DNA of 8,076 nucleotides from Akkermansiaceae bacterium (lineage in GTDB: Bacteria; Verrucomicrobiota; Verrucomicrobiia; Verrucomicrobiales; Akkermansiaceae). The notes below the pieces were generated by a model, which made no database searches, was not told the origin of the DNA, and saw only the letters and a program-made list of their open reading frames with translations. The first letter of the stretch is position 1. Every line of letters begins with the position of its first letter. This document shows positions 5,591-8,076 of the stretch, in pieces. The stretch covers positions 1-8,076 of the forward strand of contig CAIVXP010000102.1 in NCBI GenBank assembly GCA_903909905.1, read 5' to 3'. A program made the translations under genes and the position numbers.

Positions 5591-6835
5591 TTATTCCTGG
5601 GGTTCTTCGGTCGGCAGCTCGCCGGTGAAGACAAATTCCCAGCCGCGATTCGATTGATTCGCTGGGGGTGTTTGCCAGGTGAACTGGGTGAGCTCGTTGT
5701 GTTTGGTGAGGGCGAGACTGAAGGCGTTGACGGCCTGGGGCTGCGGGGCCTCGCCGATGAGCTTGATTTCCGTCGCGCTGACATCGGCGGTTTTGAGGCG
5801 GAGTCCGCTGTTGGGCGGAATGCAAGAGGCGATGCGGGAAAGGATATCGACGGGCGCGTGGGTGCGGTCGACCGCGTGGGCGAGCTCGTCCCATTTGCCG
5901 GCGTGCTGCGTGTAGGCATCAATGTCGGGTGCGGCTTCTTGGGCTTGGGCGAGGAGCTTGCGGGTTTGGGAGGATGTCTGCCAGAGGCCGAAAAGAAACC
6001 AGCCGATGAGGCCGAGGTAAACCAGCGCTGCAGCGGCGGCGGCGCTGGTGATGACACGGCGGCGTTGGGCGGTGCGGCGGGCGGTGCGGACATCGGCCGG
6101 CAGGAGTTTGCTGAGCGGCTCGGGCAGAACCGGCAGCGGGCGGGGCTCGATTTCAGTCGGCAGTCCGAGCACTTGGCCGAAGGACTCGACATCGGCGCGG
6201 TCGAGCGCAGCCCAAATTTTCACGCGGACCGGGTCGGCATCGAGTCCCTGCATGGAGAGCTGGGCGAGCGAGAGGCGGATTTCGCGGGCGAGCGCGGCAT
6301 CGGGCAATTTCGCATCGGACGAGGTCGCTTGGCAGTAGGCGAGTTTGCCGTGGTGGTAGAGTGCGAAGACCCAGCGGCCGAATTCTTTCCAAACCGCGAG
6401 CGAATTGCCATCGACATGAAACGCGCGCGGCGAAATGTCGAAGCCGCTTGGCGAACGCGGCGGGAGTTCCTCGTCGCTTGGCGATTTGAGAAACACCGAA
6501 AGCAAGGCCGTGTTTTCCGCCTCGCGGGCGATCACAAAGACATCAGTGAGCTGGCCAGCCATCGGATCGGGGCGCAGGCCAAGGCGCTCGGCATGCAGCG
6601 CGGCGAGGTCGGCAAACAGCGATTCGTCATCGCTGGTCACCCGCATCGGAACCGCAGTGAGCGACTTCACCGGGAAAAACATCGTCAGTTCGCCGGGCGG
6701 TAAATTGGCAAGCCCGGAGGCCATCGCCGTCGCGACCGATTCGCGCGCTTGGTAGCCGGTCTCGCCCGTGCCGGACCAGACTTCCCAAGCCTCTTCGCCA
6801 GGGGTCAGCAGCACATGTTCGATAGGTTTACTCAC
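5591..6835 (-). CDS. gspL: T2SS inner-membrane platform protein GspL (PilM/PilN-like fusion)
   Basis: 414 residues, close to the usual GspL length of about 400. The N-terminal cytoplasmic part (about 1-250) has the layout of the actin-like GspL/PilM domain, which recruits the secretion ATPase. A basic patch (TARRTAQRRR, about 251-260) precedes a single membrane helix (about 261-284, VITSAAAAAALVYLGLIGWFLFGL). Next come a coiled-coil-like helix (about 286-320) and a periplasmic ferredoxin-like domain similar to PilN (about 325-410), with the block VDILSRIASCIPPNSGLRLKTAD. The start is GTG 6835, overlapping the gspK stop as GTGA, so translation is probably coupled. The gene lies between gspK and gspM, the canonical T2SS order. 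Sequence similarity in the actin-like half is weak by eye; topology and context carry the call. Confidence 0.85.
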   Translation of the reverse strand: MSKPIEHVLLTPGEEAWEVWSGTGETGYQARESVATAMASGLANLPPGELTMFFPVKSLTAVPMRVTSDDESLFADLAALHAERLGLRPDPMAGQLTDVFVIAREAENTALLSVFLKSPSDEELPPRSPSGFDISPRAFHVDGNSLAVWKEFGRWVFALYHHGKLAYCQATSSDAKLPDAALAREIRLSLAQLSMQGLDADPVRVKIWAALDRADVESFGQVLGLPTEIEPRPLPVLPEPLSKLLPADVRTARRTAQRRRVITSAAAAAALVYLGLIGWFLFGLWQTSSQTRKLLAQAQEAAPDIDAYTQHAGKWDELAHAVDRTHAPVDILSRIASCIPPNSGLRLKTADVSATEIKLIGEAPQPQAVNAFSLALTKHNELTQFTWQTPPANQSNRGWEFVFTGELPTEEPQE

Positions 6836-7776
6836 GGGATGATTTCTTCGTTGCGTTGGAGGAGTGCCAATTTGCCAGTTCGATTGCGAACAATCACGCT
6901 GATTTTTCGTTTACATCCATCGGCTTGGCCGAGGCTCTCGATGTGGGTGGTGGTGTCATTGACCGTGAAGCGGCGGGCGATGTCGGGCCGGGCAGCGGAA
7001 TCGAGGCCGAGGAGCTGGAGGGCGGCGGCGGCATCTGGGAAAGGTTGGTCATCATCCGTGTCACGAATGCCGTCGGGGCCACAAACTGTCTCTGGAATGA
7101 TCTCCGCTTGGCTCGGGTCGCACTCGGCGGCGGCGGCGATGAGCTCGGCAGTGGCCTCATTGAGGTCGAGGGGTCCCCCGCTCCAGACCGTGAACCAATC
7201 GCGCCAATCCGGGCGGGCGGCCTCGACGAGGTCCATGCCGCGCACAAGGCGGACCTCAGAAATATCGTAAAAGGGTCGGTTGAAGGGCTGATTGATGCGG
7301 CCGGCGGATTCGTATTCCTTCACCTCCGCGCCGTTGAGGGCGACATTGTCATCGGGATCGACCCAATCGCAGAGCGCGTCGGCGGTGGCCATCGCGTCAT
7401 CGAGGCTGAGGCCCCAATCGGTGAAAATTTCGCGCAGCAGTGCTTTGTCTTCTTGGAGGATGATCGCGTTGATGTTGAAGCGCGCGCCTTCGGAGGTCAT
7501 TTTGACTTCGAAGCCCTCGCCGCTGTTTTCATTGAATTGGCGGAGGATTGGATCGCTGCGTTTCACGATCGGGTTGCAGGCGATGGCGATGCCTTTTTCG
7601 GCGACTTGTCGGGCGTGCGAGCCATGAATTTTCGCCGAGGCGAGTTCCATGTCGAAGGAGATCACGCGCAGCGTCGCCATCGAGGCGAGGCCGAGGATCG
7701 CGATGAGCCAGATCACCGCCAGCAGCGCCATGCCGCGGGGTGACCGATGCGGGAGATGGTTAGAGGTGAAGGTCAT
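6832..7776 (-). CDS. gspK: Minor pseudopilin GspK
   Basis: 314 residues, the usual size for GspK, the largest minor pseudopilin, which caps the T2SS pseudopilus tip with GspI and GspJ. A short basic leader ends in RSPRG; the prepilin peptidase should cut after Gly15, leaving MALLAVIWLIAILGL as the hydrophobic N-helix. Mature position 5 is Ala rather than Glu, as expected for GspK. Typical blocks follow: GARFNINAII (about 97-106), ADALCDWVDPDD (132-143) with NGAEVKEYES, FYDISEVRLVRGMD (169-182), GGPLDLNEATAELI (200-213) and the closing HIESLGQADGCKRKISVIVRN. An Asp-rich loop (PDGIRDTDDDQ, 234-244) could bind calcium, as known in GspK. C219 and C232 might form a disulfide. The start ATG 7776 overlaps the upstream gspJ-like stop (ATGA). 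The open frame continues to 8058, but that part reads through gspJ in the wrong frame. Confidence 0.93.
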   Translation of the reverse strand: MTFTSNHLPHRSPRGMALLAVIWLIAILGLASMATLRVISFDMELASAKIHGSHARQVAEKGIAIACNPIVKRSDPILRQFNENSGEGFEVKMTSEGARFNINAIILQEDKALLREIFTDWGLSLDDAMATADALCDWVDPDDNVALNGAEVKEYESAGRINQPFNRPFYDISEVRLVRGMDLVEAARPDWRDWFTVWSGGPLDLNEATAELIAAAAECDPSQAEIIPETVCGPDGIRDTDDDQPFPDAAAALQLLGLDSAARPDIARRFTVNDTTTHIESLGQADGCKRKISVIVRNRTGKLALLQRNEEIIP

Positions 7777-8076
7777 TGCGTTTCCGGCGGATTTTCGCCA
7801 CCGGGGTTGATGTTGAGTTCGGGCGGGCTTACTGAGCCACCGCCCTCTTGGCCGTCTTCGGGTTGGCCCTCGGCGTTTCCGCCATTCGGGTTTTGGTTTT
7901 GATTCGCGCCTTGCGTCATTTGGCGCATCACCACTTCCGGGTTGAGGCGGGGTGGGATCCAAAAGATTTGGCGGATTTCTTCGCCTTTCGCGCCCATCGC
8001 CATCGTGACTTCGATTTGCAGCGGGAGCCGGCCTTGGCTTTGCCAATCGAATTGCCATTCCATCGAGCGGCCATCG
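7773..8076 (-). CDS. gspJ: Minor pseudopilin GspJ-like, C-terminal end (runs off the right edge)
   Basis: Only the last 100 residues are visible; the frame is open at the window edge and needs no internal start. The visible fold end, RSMEWQFDWQSQGRLPLQIEVTM, is the pattern of the GspJ/PulJ C-terminal region, where a strand with W...W is followed by LPxxIxVxM. After IFWIPPRLNPEVV comes a tail of about 55 residues dominated by Asn, Gln, Gly, Glu and Pro (for example NQNQNPNGGN), which is not part of known GspJ folds. The gene directly precedes gspK with an ATGA overlap, the canonical J-K order. The assignment leans on this context because the N-terminal pseudopilin helix is outside the window. 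Confidence 0.72.
   Translation of the reverse strand, partial: DGRSMEWQFDWQSQGRLPLQIEVTMAMGAKGEEIRQIFWIPPRLNPEVVMRQMTQGANQNQNPNGGNAEGQPEDGQEGGGSVSPPELNINPGGENPPETQ

Noticed and set aside
5532..5894. N-terminal extension of gspM
   Set aside because: It overlaps gspL out of frame; ATG 5531 directly precedes the membrane helix.
5522..6703. 393-codon plus-strand frame opposite gspL
   Set aside because: Antisense shadow of a gene supported by membrane topology and operon overlaps.
6856..7743. 295-codon plus-strand frame opposite gspK
   Set aside because: Antisense shadow; gspK on the other strand has convincing family motifs throughout.
7777..8058. N-terminal extension of gspK
   Set aside because: It overlaps gspJ in another frame and is Arg/Pro-rich; the ATG at 7776 sits right before the pseudopilin leader and overlaps the gspJ stop.

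Overview
The window looks like chromosomal DNA of a GC-rich Gram-negative bacterium. It encodes an outer-membrane secretin, other type II secretion (T2SS) parts, and a periplasm-facing DsbD/ScsB-type thiol transporter. My best guess at lineage is Verrucomicrobiota or a relative in the PVC group, with modest confidence. The guess rests on the divergent T2SS proteins, their Pro/Gly/Ser/Asn-rich tails, and start codons that mostly lack Shine-Dalgarno sequences. No marker gene in the window settles it.

Left end (1-1091, minus strand): the N-terminal half of a DsbD/ScsB-type disulfide reductase. It has a signal peptide, a DsbD N-terminal domain with a CxxxC pair, and the first membrane segments with the MPCVFPV signature. 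The gene runs off the left edge.

Middle (1092-1838): a gene-free stretch of about 350 bp, then rsfS (ribosomal silencing factor) on the plus strand. The gene-free stretch lies between two divergent genes. It carries a strong terminator-like hairpin with a U-tract pointing toward rsfS, and before it a pair of competing small hairpins. This suggests an attenuated leader or a small RNA. A second GC-rich hairpin with a U-tract, at 1805-1834, is the intrinsic terminator of the minus-strand operon that follows.

Right three quarters (1839-8076, minus strand, read right to left): a compact T2SS-like operon. The order is gspJ (C-terminal end only), gspK, gspL, gspM, a small exported Pro/Gly/Gln-tailed protein that I read as GspC/PilP-like, and gspD. 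Three junctions are stop/start overlaps (ATGA, GTGA, ATGA), which implies translational coupling. J and K are minor pseudopilins of the pseudopilus tip. L and M form the inner-membrane assembly platform. The small exported protein probably links platform to secretin, and GspD is the outer-membrane channel. The part L-M-(C-like)-D has the same order as pilM/N-O-P-Q of type IV pili, with L standing for fused M+N. The ATPase, the platform protein GspF and the major pseudopilin are not in the window.

The main oddities are the structured region upstream of rsfS, a long Gly/Ser-rich insertion in the secretin, low-complexity tails on three adjacent T2SS proteins, and the unfamiliar GspC/PilP-like protein.
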